Assembly (NCBI RefSeq): GCF_047511655.1
Contig: NC_133398.1
Coordinates: 51,155,638 to 51,219,637 of the forward strand
Origin: Castor canadensis
Taxonomy: Eukaryota > Chordata > Mammalia > Rodentia > Castoridae
Direction: 5' to 3'
DNA length: 64,000 nucleotides
Shown here: in pieces, positions 36,201 through 51,300 of the stretch
How the letters are laid out: each line of letters opens with the position of its first letter
Numbering within the stretch: position 1 is the stretch's first letter
Notes under the pieces: model-generated
The model's input: only the letters and a program-made list of their open reading frames with translations
Told to the model about the DNA's origin: nothing
The model's database searches: none
Position numbers and translations under genes: made by a program

Positions 36201-39200
36201 TTTGCCCACAGGTGACGCAAAAATGTTCTTGACAAAGTGGAAGAAGTTGGGTTAAAATTGTTCATCCATCTATACAACATGTAGTAAGCACCAATCACAC
36301 TAGTAAGCTGGCTAGCAGACCTCACAGTGAAAGAGAAAGAGGGCTTCCTGAAATTAACCAGTGAGTTAACCAATAAAGCAAAACAAGCTTCAACCAAAAG
36401 GACACTGTAATCAGTTCTTCAACTGTAATTTTTGTCTCAATAATGAAAAAATACAGATATGTTATTACCTTTGTAATCGGGGAAAGCCGAGCGGCATCAT
36501 CATCTGTCATTTCCGAGAGGCATTTTGCTATACTAATATATAGCTCTAGATCATTTCTCTGGTAAAGAAAAATTCCAAGCATGTCAAATACAACTCAAGG
36601 TAAGAATAACAAGTCTATTCTTAATGTTCTGACAATTAATTAGACTTGTTTATCCTCAAGAACAGCAGCTGATGAAATTTTAGTTTTAACCAAACCAAAA
36701 CATATGCTCAATTTTTATCATTGAAAGAACATTTTTCTTATTATTTTATGTATTTGCTTGGCTGTACTTTTTTTTCCTATCTGAGTTCCATTGTCTTAAT
36801 CAGATTTTTAACCTCTTTGTAAAAATCCAATGCAGAGATCTGCTGGGAAAAGGGAAGGGCTAATATTAAGCCATTTGAAATAGATAGCATATTGTACAAT
36901 ATGCCCAAGAACACTCCAGGTGTAAAGAGTAAGGATTTCTGAGCCTGCACATCTTCTGCAGGCATCTGGCAAAAAACCCTAACAGCAAATTTCCCAGTGC
37001 AGCACTGGTTAATCTACTTCTGAGCTTGCTCAAAACTTTGGTTCTAAATCTTCAACCTCAATTTAGATCTTGGAAGCAAACACACTCCTAGTGAAGAATG
37101 TGGTTATTTCTTGCTAGCCTTCCCACCCACATTCTTAAAACATACACCTCCCTGCTTTGCCAAAAAGACTTTAAAGAAGCCTAAACATAAATTGTCAGGA
37201 ATGTAAATATTTTTGTTCCTTACCCGAATCTTATTTGGCAGAAGGTCAAAAATTTTCCCAGTAGCTTCACAGAGAAGACTCCAGAGGTGATGGGTGGGGC
37301 TGGGCAGTTTCATGGCCTGGCTCAGACCCTGTAAGGCACTTGGGCATAATTCAGGGTTACAAAGTGGAGAAGCTGCTTTAAAAACTGCCACCATTAGGTT
37401 TTCAACAAACCCCTGGATCTGTTCATCAGAGACGTGTTTTATCCACAGAGGCACAGATACCAGGAGGTATTTCTTGATATTCAGCTGGAAGTTAAACAGA
37501 AGAGGTCAGATGTAAACAGGTAAGTTTGGTTTGTAGTTCTCAGAACTTCTAGGTCATCATGGAGTTTGAGGGTAGGCAGAGAGATGAAAGTTTATTTTTC
37601 CCTCATGTTCCCAAAGTGTTGTTCAGTAGGTCACCAATGCATGGAGTTTCGGCTGTTGTAGCTACTTCGGAACCATGATGACTCGTGTCTATGTGGTGTC
37701 TGCCAATCTATCTGTGAACTATTCAGTTTAAAGGTTGGATTTTTTCAGAGAGGGAAACAAAATGCTACTTCTAAAAGTACATAAGAATTACTATTCTGTT
37801 TTAAAAAGCCACGTTCTCCAGCAAGAAAAGTTCTTAAAGACAAAAGACTCATCTTCTAGAAATCAAACAGAGCATTTGATATTATTAGTTCTTCTTCTGA
37901 AGAAAAATAAGAATGGAGGGAAAAATAAGGAGAATTGACATGATGGGGTCATGCAGAGCATCTTAGAGTTCACAAGAACCAAGAAGGGGCATAGTTACTA
38001 CTAGCTCTGTTACATGACATAGACTTTAAGAGGGTAAGCTTCAAAACTTGTTAGAAACAATGTGTTACTAAAGGGGCAGCAACTGTAAAAGAAGTAGACT
38101 AAAAAAATAATATCAGTAACTTTCCAAAAAGGTCATTATAGTTGGAATAAGTTTTCTAAAGAGTTCATTTAACAGAATATGCTATCTCAGACAACTTTAT
38201 AAGAAAATAAGTTTTAAAACATTTTTAACAAAGGCTGAAAAAAAAAAAGGCCTCTGTAACTAAAGTCAGATGCAAAAAGCTACCCAGGTCAAAAAAAGAA
38301 ATGGAAGGATACTAAAATGTAGGAAAATTTCTGAGGTCAACAAAGGAGGTTGTTAGAAATATACCTAATGCAAAAAGAAGCAAGAGCTCAATAGTTTTGC
38401 AGTCAGCCAGATATTGCCCTTCCATTTATTAGGATGCTAACTTTGTTTGACTTCCTACTTGACTCAGTTTATCCATCTATAGGATAGAACCAACAAAATG
38501 TATTTCTCAGAATTAAAATAAGGGAGACACAAAAGAGCTCTTATTATGATTCTAGAGAATTTATAAAATTTATATGAAATTTAAATTAATAGTTATGTTA
38601 CACAGGCAAAATTATAGACGGTAGTTTGGTGTGGTCTGGGTCTAAGATTGGGAATAGACCGACTAAAAATAAACCCAATGGAACTTGTGTTGACTGAATG
38701 GAAATGTTCTTGACAATGACTAAAAACTTATAAATGTACTAAAATTCACTAAAGTTTATACTTAAAATGGTCATTTCACAGTATGTAAATTATAACTCAA
38801 TAAAGCTGTTTAAAAACATGGCCTTCCAGAATTGTAGAGATTAAATCTGATATCTGTAAGTTAAGTACTCATTGAGTGTCAACAGGTACCAAGTACATAG
38901 CAAGTACTCAGCAGGTGGTGCTAGCAGAAGTCACTTATAGTATACAGGTGGGGTAATGACAGTAGTGAACAGAGAGGATATAGGCCTCAATAATACATAT
39001 CTTCAACTAAAGAGCATTAGACTCAAAACACTAAAACAATGCAGAGTAGGAACAAAAGCCAAGGCACTGAGGAAATAAAATGGCTTTTGCACTACTTTAA
39101 AAAATTAAAGCCAGATTACAGAGGATTCAAAGATGAAGATAATTTTCTTATCATCAACTGATAAGCCTCTAAGGAGTTGTGAATTGCATTTTTCTGTTCC

Positions 39201-42200
39201 AGCTTAAAATGTACTCAAAATTATGCATCTTTTACTAATTTCACATCTTTTGGACAGTATTGGGCCTTGTGCTTGCTGGGTAGACACTCTACCATTTGAG
39301 CTATGTCCCAGCCCTAACATCTTTAAATACTTTTATTCCACTCTTCTTCTCTACCTTTGGTGTATATACCTGGAAAGTGCTAACCTGTATACTTTGTCAC
39401 AAATACCAGGCTGAATCACTTCCTCCTCAGCACTTGTTCAAGCTCAACACTGTAGCAGAGGTGTTACACCTCCTATGCCTGCACTCTCCCACCTACCTGC
39501 CTAGTGCTTCTGACTTGGTGCGTATCCAAATCATATCAAGCTTTCACCACTCAACTTAACTGCTGCCCCTCTGGGAAAGGGAGGGATAATATATAGATGA
39601 GTCCAGTGCATGTAGATTTGCCTTTCTCTTAATACCCACTGAAATATCTATGTATACAATATAATCAAATAAATTTAGGTTCAAATAACTCCATGAATTT
39701 CTAGTTGTATGGTCTTGACAAAGAAATTTGAATACCTTTGATCACCATTTTGTCACCTTTGTAATAAATGGTAGTTAAAGTGAATGGTAACAGCATTCCA
39801 ATCTGCTGGCCAGCTACTATCAAGTCCCCGCTCTTTACATGGAGAACACAATCCAAATGCATGTTAATCTTCCCCCAAAGAAACTTATCTTCCTGCTGCT
39901 CAACACCCTTAATTACTACATACACTGAGACTGTGGACAAGTGGTGGCATCACCCATAAGCCCAGCAGGGCAGCTGCATTCTGTGATGACTGTGCTTGCG
40001 TCACCATAATTTCCAGGCACAGTTGCTGTGTCTCTTCACCTGAAAGAGAAAAAAAGGAAAAGAATCTCTGCAATGCTGTTGCTCCTCTGGTTCATTTTCA
40101 GGCTTTAATGTTCAAATCAAAGCACCTGCTTGGGTAATTTCTGCAGGTAACAGAACATTAATAAATCAAAAGGTATTTCAAGAGGCCCTGTGAGTGATAA
40201 GGCAAAGGATGTCTCCAGTGGTGTCCAAGTCTGAAGTGTTGAAACTGGCAAGGGCCTTGAACTAGCAAGTTTAATCTCTCTTATGATAGTCAGAGAAACA
40301 TAACCACTCTAGCACTATCAAAAATATGAAAACATTCTAGCTAAAAATCTCTTGGTCCCAGTTTTTCCCTCCTCTCTACCTCATGGTCAGCACATTCTAT
40401 CTAGCATGCTGTGTAGTGATCAGGTCTTTACAGTACTCTAATTCTTCCAACCAGACCTTTTCTCCTTTTTATCTGAAGACTTAACTAAAACACAAGTATT
40501 TCAATTGCCACATATAGAAGTATGAGAGGGACAGAGGAACATATTTTTCAAATGAAATCCCTGGAAACTCAACATGCTGACATCGTATTTTGATACAGGG
40601 ATTAGGTTCAAATGCAAACATTTAAGCAAAAAGCTGTGTACAGTCAAAGTCATCTTTATCTTTTTTTATGGTGCTTGGAATTAAGCACAGGGTCTTACAC
40701 ATACTAGGCAAGTGGTCTACCACTAAGCCACATTCCAGTCCTAACTATCACAAATTACATATAAATTACAGTATACAAGTTATTCTGTATATTATGTATA
40801 AGTAAGCATTGTATTGTAAGTGATAGAGCAGTGATGGCAAATATACTGCCTTACATGTTCTCTTCTCTCTCATCCCTCCTTGAAGCATGAGTCAAGCATA
40901 TGAAATTATAAATATATGTAGTAATCCCATTCTGTATAAAAGAGGATGCTGTGGATGAAGTGAAGTGTAGAAATGGGCATTCCTTTGTCTCTCACCACAA
41001 AGACTCTCTGGTAGGCAGAATAATGGCCTCCAATAATGTCCACATCCCAATCCCTGGAACCTGTGAATATATATTACGTTACATGTCAAAGGACCTTTGC
41101 AGATGGGATTAAGTTTAAGGACCTTGAGTTGGGAGACTATCCTGAATTATTTAAATAGGCCCAATAGTCACAGAAGTTTGGAAACATGCACTTGTGTGAG
41201 AAGTCCTGAGCCCTCCATTGCTTGTTTTGAATATGTAGAAAGAAGGTCACATATCAAAGATATAAGCAGCCTCTTGAAACTGGCAAAGGGAAAGAAATGG
41301 ATTCTCTCCCAGTGTTTCTAGAAAGAAATTCTCTTCTCCTAGTACCTTGCTCTTAGTCTGAACACCATGTTGGCCTTCTGATCCATATAACTGTAAGACA
41401 ATAAATTTTGGGTTGTTTTGAGCCACTAAGTGTGTGGTAATTTGCTACAGTAGCAAAAGAAAACTAATGCATCACCTTAAAAAGTGCTTCCTTGAAACCT
41501 AAGACTCTGGAAGTGCAGTTTGATAACCACCAACCAGCCTGCACTACACCCAATGATATACATACCTCAGAAAAGTGTTGTTTTTCATAACTGTATCTGA
41601 CCTGTCTATAGACCTCTTTCTCCTCATTCAATGGAAATGATTCAATGACTCAGTGAAAGTAACTCAGACATTCCATCCAAGTTGACAAACATCTAGATCC
41701 ACAAGTCTACCAGTCACTACCAGTTGTGACATAGAATCTGTTTTTCTATTTAGGTAAATAATAAAAGCAAAGTCTTCAGACTTAAAAACACTCGGTACTT
41801 ACCAAAATTTAGTCTCATAAGTGGAGAGAGGAGTGCGGCCCAGTTTGCAGGAGGATACTGGTAGTTTTCGCCAACAGTTGCTATGGGTTTCATCACTACT
41901 TTGAGAAGAGAAGGAGGCACAGCTTCAGGACCTGTAACAAGAAAGAAGATTAATAATGATTATAATAATAATGATAAATACCTTTGCAGCATCATGAAAA
42001 TGCAAAAATGCATTGCTTCTTCTAGTTTCAAAGGATTTGAGATCACATCTTCAAGTATACTCAAACCTCTAATATGCTCTGAATCTTAGCTCCATATGCT
42101 ATAAAACCTGGCTCCCCTGTTCTTTTCTCTCTTATTTGTCTCTATAGGAATAGTCTAGATAGGAATATCCCACATTTTTTACTTAGCTGTCTTCCACAAT

Positions 42201-45200
42201 CTTGTGTCTTTTTATCTGTTTCTTTTTTTTTTTAAAGAGTGGCTCATTATACTTTGTGCCCTCATTGCTCACTTATTCCTCAATGCACTTCCAGCAGAGT
42301 GGATGAGTATTGCCTGCCCACGTGCATTACCTTCTAAGCACTACAAATTACGTATAGCCCCTGGGCCTTAAGTCTCTACCTTCTATACTATCTGATTCAT
42401 TACTTCTTTTGCTCTTCAGCCCATGCTATGATGGCTGCTCCAGAGATGATCACTAAGGGAGTATAGTTAGTCCATAGATTGGCCAGGTGAAGTTATTTAG
42501 TTGGAGAAGAAAGAAAAAAGAAGAAGCAAAAAACCAAAAACAAATTCTGGTGAGGATGTGGCAAAATAGGAACCCTAATACATTGCTGGTGTGAATGCAA
42601 ACTAGTACAACAACTATGGAAAGCAATATGGAGATTTCTCAAAAAACTAGAGATAGAATTGCCATATGATCCAGTGATATCACTCCTGGGCATCTACCCA
42701 AAGGAATGTAAGACACCATACAGTACAGACATCTGTACCCCAGTATTCATCCCAGCATTATTCACTGTAGCCAAGCTTTGGAAACAACCCAGATACCCTA
42801 CAACTGATGAATGGATCAAGAAATTGTGGAATATATACACAATGGAGTATTACTTAGCCATAAGAAATAATGACATGTGGTTTGAAGGTAAATGGGTTCA
42901 ACTGGAGGACAACATGCTAAGTGAAATTAGCCAGGATTAGAAACACAAGACATATGTTTTCTCTCATACATGAAAGATAGATACAAAGATAAACATATAC
43001 ACAAAAACAATCATGATCATATACAAACTCATATGTAGAACATATTTGTAACAATGGAACTACTCTATGGAACTCGGGAAAAGAGGGAAAGGAAAAGAGA
43101 ATGATACAGCATTGGTAATATCGTATAACATAAGATGTACAGGTAGAGGATATAAGGATGTGTATTGAAAGCTAATGAGGAGGTTGGACGGACCAAAGGA
43201 AAGTATTCCCACAGTGGGCATACATAAGACACCCCTCTGAACATTAATGTAAATATTAATAACAAAAGCCAGGATTGTAAAATAGGTACAGTGTGTGTGT
43301 GGGAGGGAGGGAGGGTGAAGAAAGGAGATTAAGGTGATGGTATGTGGTAGATGGACTTCATATAGCTATATGAAACAGAACAAAGAAACCTCTTGCAATT
43401 GCTTTAAATGGAGTAGGGAGAGGGCTGAGAGGGACAGACGATGGGGACAATGTAAATAATGTACAATATAAGTGTAATCAGAATTGTCACTATGAATATC
43501 CCCCCATAATGAATATATCCTAATAAATTTTTTTTTAAAATGAAGAGAAGGTAAAAGTACCATGAAGCATACTAAGTTATGCATAATGGGATCTCTAGAA
43601 ATATAGAAGAGAAAGGGCCAAAGAATATTTGAATAAATGACAGCCAAAAAGTACCAAATTTGATTTATAAAAAAATGACACAAATCTATACATCCAAGAA
43701 ATTTAACAAACCCAAAACAGAAAAATCTGCCTCAAGGAGTTAGGAAAAGAAAAGCAAATAGACCCAAAATTAGCAGAGGGAAAGAAATAATAAAATTTTG
43801 AGTTCAGCTAAAACAAAACAGAGTAGAAAAAAAAACAGAAACAACAAAAAACAAAAGTTGGATTATAGAAAAGACTACCAAGTGACAAACCTCAAACTGA
43901 GAGAGAGAATAATTCGTTGTTTCTGCATTTTAGTGATGAATAATCTGAAAAGGAAATTAAGAAAAAAATTCTACTTATAATAGCACTAAACAGAATTAAA
44001 CACCTGAAAATACATTTAGCCAAAGTTGAAAGACTTGCACTCTGGAAAGTACAAGCATTGCTAAAAGAAATGAAAGAGGACCTAGGCAAATGGAAAGACA
44101 TCATGTTCATAGACTGCAATTCTAAATATCATTAAAATGATAATATTATTCAAAGTGTCCTATAGGTTCAATGCAATACCTATCAAAATTCCAAGTCTTT
44201 TTGGCAAAAATTGAAAGAACGAATCTTTGAATTAATATGGAATTGTAGGGCCCCCAAATAGCTGCAACAACCTAGAAAAAGAAAAAAATGAAAGGATTCA
44301 CATGTACCTATTTAAAAACTTACTACAGAGCTATAGTAATCTGCACAGTATGGGCACATATAAGGACAGATATACAGACCAATAGAATAGGGTTGAGAGC
44401 CTAGAAATAAACCCATACATTTACAGCCAATAAATTTTTAACACTGGTGCCAAATCCACACAATGAGGGAAAAAATGCCTCTTCAACAAATGGCTGAGCT
44501 AGACATCCATGAATCCTACCTAACACTAAATACAAAAATTAACTCAGGGGCTAGAGGTGTAGCTCAGGCAAAAGAGTACCTGCCTTGTAAGCACAAAGCC
44601 CTGAGTTCAAACCTCAGTACTTCCAAAATAAAAAATAAATAAAAACTTAAATATAAAACTTATCAAATATAAAGGCTAAACAATCAAGTTCTTAGAAAAA
44701 AAAGCATGGGAGTAAATCTTCACTTAAGAGTTGGACAATGTATTGTTGGACATGACATCAAATGCATAAGCAACAAAAGAAAAACAGTAGATAAACTAGA
44801 CTCCATCAGTGTTTAAAACCTTTGTGCATCAAAGGACATTGTCAACAAAATGAAAAGACAATCTAGAGAATGGGAGAATTTGCAAATCATAGACATGGAT
44901 CCAGTCTCTAGAATATACCAAGAACTCAAATTCCACAACCAAAAGACAATGTTTTTCTAAATGGGCAAATGACTTGAAGATAATTCTCCAAAGAAAATAT
45001 ATTAAGGGCAAATAAGAAGCAGGGTATGGTGGTACATGGCTCTAATCCCACATTTTGGAGGCTGAGGTTGGAAGATAGATACTTTTGAGGTCAGCCTGGA
45101 ATTCATAGCCAGACCCTGTCTCAATAAACAAAACAAAACAAAAACACCCCAAACACCCAAAACAAATGGCCAACAAGGACATAAAAAGGTGCCCAATACC

Positions 45201-48200
45201 AAAGCTGTTAGGAAACCTCAAAACCATGAGGTTTTCTACTTCACATCCAATCAGATGGCAATAGCAATAATACTACAATGGAAAACAGTTGGCAAGGATG
45301 TGGAGAAACTGGATCTTCACATACCGTTAATGGGAATGTGACATAGTGCAGCCATGGTGGAGAAAGTTTGGCAGTTTCTTAAAAAGTTAAACAGAATCTC
45401 CATATTATCTAGCTCGAAAAGAAAACAGGTGTTCAAACAAAAAATGTACACAGATATTAATAACAGCACTAATTGCAATACCCAAAAGGTAAATGTCCAT
45501 CAACTGATGACTAGATAAAATGTGGCATATCCATGCAATGGGTTATTATTCAGTTATAAAAAGGAATGAAGAAATGATACTTGCTACAACATGGATAAAC
45601 TTTGGAAGCATTAGGCTAAGAGAAAAGAAGCCTGTTATAAGAAATCACATATCACATGATACTATTTTAATGAAATATACAAAAAAGGAAAATCTAGAGA
45701 AACAAAAATAAAGGATTATTGCTAGGGGCTGGGGGCAATGGGGAAGGGGGATCAACTGTTCAGTTGGCTCAAGGTTTCCTTTTTAGGGTGATGAAAATGT
45801 TCTGGAAGTAGATAGTGATTGATGGGTGTACAAACACTATAGATGCAATAAAAACCACAGAATTGTGTACTTTAAGATAGTTAAGATGTAAATTTTATGG
45901 TATGTGTACAAAAATCACAGGAAGTGATGAAACAGTTTTTAGAGAGAAAAGTAGAAACCCTAGGAGAAACTGATACTATGTAGGATGGAAAAGATAGGCA
46001 GAGAGAAAGAGCAAGACAAAGTATTGGTGCCTGGTATCTTCCTGTTTTCTGGTACTCTAAAGAACTGGGAATAGAATTTCTGCCCTTGGATTTCTGATAT
46101 TCTTTTCAATAAATACCTCTATTTTTGGTTAGTTTAAGTAAGTCATTTTCTGCACTAACAAGTACCTTAATACTATTGCTATCTAGTCATCATCAAAGCT
46201 GCTCTTGCTAAGATTTTTAATGGCCTTAAATCTAAATGCCAAATTCAAGTGCATTTTTTTCAGTCTTTCTTTCCATACTTTTAATTCTCTGAAAAGTTCA
46301 GTTTCATTCAGAGAATGAATGAAAAGTATATCATGCTCTGTTCTTGAAATAATTGTTTCTATATTCTTCCTCTGCTGTGTCTCACTGAGTGAGCTCATCT
46401 ACTCTCCCAGTTGTTAATATTACTTATATGTTGATGACTACTTCTAATGTAAGCCTTTATCCCATGTTTCAGATTCTCATTTCCATCCAGAAAAGTCTCA
46501 GAATTCAGAATGTTTATTTAGCCTTGGGGCCCACTCACCTACTACCTTACTCTTGGTGTTTCTCTCCTCTTGATGAAACTAGTACTGTGCCTTGCAATGG
46601 TACTAGTTTCAACTTCAACACTCTTGTTTTATAAAAATGTTAAAGGTCAACATTCCTACCACTCTGCTATGCTGTGCTACTAGGGACTGATGCTTTATTT
46701 CCGTCTCATCTTGAGATGTAATACTGGAAGTTCAGCAAATCTTATCAAGGAGTTAACCATTGCTATTACAAGACAACTTTCTGACAAAGTAAATACATTT
46801 GTAAACACTTTCATTCAACCAAAAATTTATTGAGTATCTATTAGGTATCAAGGACTGTTCCCGACAATGGAGACATCTGAAAAAGACAGAACAGGTTGTT
46901 AGATCATGGAGCTTATTGTTTTAGTGAGAAGATAAATAAACGAACAATCTATGAGAAATGACCCGTCTATGAGAAACACGGTAAGATAGGAGCTAACTGG
47001 TTGGCTATTCACGTAACTCTGTACTGCTTACATATTTGTGGCAAGTGTTTGTACACAATACTGGCTGAATGAAGATTAGAGTCTTTGCTTTCACACAACA
47101 ATAACATAATAATCAATTTTAAGGGTCCTTTGGGTACATGATTCATAGAAATGGCCTGATGTGGTGACCTGATGGTATTATAGCAAATCTGTAAATAGAA
47201 TAACATTTGTCTCTTACTAAAGACATGTATATAATTCTGTATTGGAAATCACTGATTCGTTAGCAGCATTCTATTTTTAAAAGTTTTTAAGATAAAGTGC
47301 TTACAAAAATTACATAAAATGTTATTTGAGGTCTGTCAACAGAATTCACTATGGAAAACTTGCAGTTTCCAGAGGATTTAGGGAAGCAGGAAAAGGCATT
47401 CAACCTGTCCTCTAATACCAGAACCCTGGGTAAAATGGTCATATTTTAGATGTTTCATTGCTCAGACAATGAGCTCTTCTTTGATGGATAATGAAACCTT
47501 CCTCAGTGGTCACACTTTACTATATCTTTTGCATGTTGCTTTTATATTCACTTCACTTGACCTGATATACAAGCAAGTGTCAGAAACAAAGAGAACTTGT
47601 AAAATGGAGAAGGTTGAAAATCACGTCAGTGCTGTAATGCAGTAAATCCTCCATATTTGAAAGGACAGAGAATCATTACTGAGTAGCATAACTAGAATCA
47701 CACAGGATTTTCCACTAAATTTGCAAGGAACTGATTTTGACACTAAAAGGAATAAAGGGAACTAAGGAATGGAAAAAGTATTTGGCAGCTCCATGCATTT
47801 GGGGGGAGGTATGAAAAGAGAGGGGTCCCAAAGCTCACGCAGCAAAGTCGTTGGCTCCTTCCCCAGAGTTCTTTAGCACAGGACAAAAGAATCCAAATAG
47901 AAACAGGAACGATCAGTTCCTTTATTTTAGTGCTTTGTCTTTCAAACAAGTGTCTTAGATAAGAAGAAATACTGGAATGCTTTATGAACAATGGATTTGA
48001 AACTGAGAATGCCTATGGGTACTTGCTAAAAAGATCCAGATGTTTTAAAATCTGGATATGAAGCTGCTTTAAATCTCTCATCTATTTGACAGCCGCAGAG
48101 TTATAAATGGCTTATCCGAACATAATGCTTTATAACAGGACCCATTATCACGCATACTTTGGCTACACCAAGGATCAGATCTCAATGTCACAGTGCACAT

Positions 48201-48353
48201 GTATAATTCCTATAGGAAAAGTCTGGCAACAAAAAGACTAACAGCTGGAGTGTACATTCTCTATCTTTAGCACATTGTTTGTGTGTGGTATGGGCATGTC
48301 TTTACTTTCCCCATCTTCAGTGTTACTAGAAACAGCTTAGCTTAAAATAATCC

Positions 48354-48387
<34 letters not shown>

Positions 48388-51300
48388 ATGTAAATCACAA
48401 ATATCTGAATACTATTTTTTGCCAGGTGGTCTGCTCTAAACATTTAGGACAAAACACAGATCAGATGAGATGTTCTTCCTCCCCATTGAGGGGATTACGT
48501 CTAATGAGACAGACTTTTAACAAAGAAAAGTAAAAGAGTATATAAACAATGACACACATGTAAAATACTATGAAAAATTTATAGAAAAGTATCCCATGAA
48601 AAATCTAATCTAAGGCTAGGCATCATGATACATCCTACCTATAGTCCTAGTTACTTGGGAGGTGGAGATAGGATTTCAGTGTAAGACCAGCCCAGCTAAA
48701 AAGCTAGTGAGATCCTATTTCGATAAAAAAAGCTAGGCATGGTAGTACATTTTATAATCCCAGGTACTTGGAAGTTTTGAAGCCAGACAGGGCAGAAGCA
48801 TCAGACCCTACCTAAAAACAAAGCAAAAGCAAAAAGGGCTTGAGGACATGTCTTAAGAAGTGGAGCACTTGAAGTTTGAGGTCTTGAGTTCAAACACCAC
48901 TACTGCCAAAAAAGTAATAGAAGAAAGAGAGAGAGAGAGAACAGAAGAGAAGAGAAAAGAAAAAAAGAGAGAAAAAGAGAGGGAAGGAAGGAATAAAGGA
49001 AGGAAGGAATGAGGGAGGGAAGGAAGGACAGAGGGAGGGAGGAAAGAAGGGAAGGAAGGGAGGGAGGGAGGGGAGAGAAGGAGGGAGGGAGGGAGGGAGG
49101 AAGGAAGGAAAGAAGAAAGAAAATAACCTGAGAGCAGTAGGGAAGGCCCTACCTACCCACCCCCCAAAAAAAAGATGTTTATTGATGTTTATTTATTTTT
49201 CTTTTTTATTGTTTTATTATTCATATGTGCATACAAGGCTTGGGTCATTTCTCCCCCCTGCCCCCAACCCCTCCCTTAACACCCACTCCACCAAAAAGAT
49301 GTTTAAATCAAGACAGAAAGGATGAGTAGGGGTTCTTCCAGATAAAGTCCATAGAAAACACAAGCAGAAATAATTACAGCACAGACTATTTGCAGAACTA
49401 TAAAATGCTTTGCCCTCCGGAAATTATTCTACAATCAAGAGAGTTGTTGAAAACAATTAATGACTCTGAAACATCAGATACTAAAAACTGGTAGGGTATT
49501 TTTTTAAGAGCAAAAACTTCAACAACATTCAGAGTTATCAGAAACAAGAACAACCTGTGCCCCTTAGCAGGAGCAAGGCCATTTAGCAGTGGCAGCCAGT
49601 GGAAATCAAAACCCAAGAGAGAAGAGAGCTTAGCCAAGCTGTGGTCTAGTGGGAATAGGAGATTGATTACACACAGGCGACTGATCAAATGAGTAAATAT
49701 ATTGAGAATAATGGGAGCCAGGTTTCTTTTTTATTTTTTTTTAAGCAGTACTGGGGCTTGAACTCAGGGCCTACACCTTGAGCCATTCCACCAGCCCTTT
49801 TTTGTGAAGGGTTTTTTCAAGATAGGGTCTCACAATCTGTTTGCCCAGGTTGGCTTTGAACCGTGATCCTCTTGATCTCTGCCTCCTGAGTAGCTAGGAT
49901 TACAGGTTTGAGCCACTGGGAAGCCAGGTTTCTTACTATCAGAGAAGGAAGGTACAAATATAAAAGAGAAAAAGGTAGAATGGTCTTGAACTAGAACTGC
50001 AGATATCAGTATGAACTCAGCATTAAATATAGATAGATATAAACATATGGATACATACATCTAGGTATAGAAACAAATATAGATGTACAAGAGAAAAGGA
50101 AAGAGAATGTGTATTTCCTGGCACTGTCCACTGAGTAGCTCTGGAAGCAGTGATTATTATCCCACTAGCAATACATATGTTGTACCCAGAGTTTGGCTTC
50201 TAAATACTATTCTCTGCTGAAAGGAAACTAGGCTACCTGATGATCACAGACTTGAAGATAGTACAAGACAGATAAGCCTAGAACAACTTCTTATGACACA
50301 AAGGAAAAACTCAGAGAATGATGGGGTCATGTCAAAAGCACGTAAGAGTCAGCTGAAGAGGCTGGTCAAATCTGGGGCAATTTGAAGATTAAAATAATGA
50401 ATAAAATTGAATAATAAAATAATGAAAAGGGAGGGAAGGAGGGAAGAAGTGAGGGAGTAGAGGGAAAGAAAGAATGAATGAAGAGAAATCTCTTCCTTGG
50501 AGCAGAATCCCTACTAAAAAATGTACATGGAATAATAATGGAATTTTGTAAATCACCTTTTGGCAACCATCATAATAACCATTTTCTTTTTTTTTCCTTT
50601 GCAATGCCGAGGATGGAACCCATGGCCTCACACATGCTATGCTGCACTCAACCACTGAGTCCCATAATAATAATAAATTCAAGCAAGATACAGTAATGGG
50701 CACCAACACTGTAGGGGGAAAATAGAATGAAAATGTGGATGTTTATAAATTCTCAAAATATCTCCACCCAAAATATTTCTTGATAAAGGAAGAAGAGTAA
50801 CTTCATATGGGAAAACCTGGAAGACAGCACCTTATCCAAGAGATCAAGGTTAACTCACAGTGGCGGGAGATGGACAGCATGTGCTACCTAAAGGGCACAG
50901 TGAGAGCAGAGCTCCATTTCCGTGATATTCTTGCCAAAAACCATTGACCTGCCACTCATATGAGAATCACGAGCCAAAACCAAATTGAAGAATATTCTGT
51001 AAAACAACCAGCTTCAATCTTAAAATATGCTCAAGTCATGAAAGTCAGAACACTGAGGAATTGTTTCAGATTGAAGAGACATGATAAGGAAGTCAACAAC
51101 ATTCTGGATTGCCCTTTTCCTATTAAAGATACCATTGGGATTGTTAGTGAAATAACAAATAATAAATAAATAGGTTCCTCTGGGTGAATGGAATGTGAGA
51201 GTTTTTTCTTATAGTCAGAGAAGGGAGACAGTTTGTAACTTTTCTGTAAATTTTTGCAACTTTCCTGTAAGTTAGAAATTATTTTTAAAAAATGTTTTAA

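Larger units (their letters stand above)
33270..36468 (-). other. FOCAD: FOCAD intron
   Basis: Contains a possible ancient hAT transposon (33562-34878), two MIR fragments (34905-35050, 35290-35520) and a MER5-like element (35583-35752). Confidence 0.75.
37485..39923 (-). other. FOCAD: FOCAD intron
   Basis: Holds a L1 3' UTR-like piece (38600-38815) and a SINE fragment (39245-39316). The rest is unassigned. Confidence 0.7.
40040..41802 (-). other. FOCAD: FOCAD intron
   Basis: Contains an antisense SINE piece (40660-40742) and a MLT1-like LTR (41010-41471). Confidence 0.8.
43890..45930 (+). mobile_element. Old L1 (3' half of ORF2 plus 3' UTR), interrupted by two SINEs
   Basis: 'aaattaagaaaaaaattcta' starts ORF2-like sequence. 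'ggttcaatgcaatacctatc' near 44165, 'caaggatgtggagaaactgg' near 45293 and 'ccatcaactgatgactagat' near 45497 keep L1 order. A 3' UTR runs to about 45925. It is decayed. SINEs lie at 44547-44643 and 45018-45145. Confidence 0.82.

Noticed and set aside
49398-49688. 96-residue open frame on the - strand
   Set aside because: No recognisable domain or exon structure, in a FOCAD intron next to repeats.
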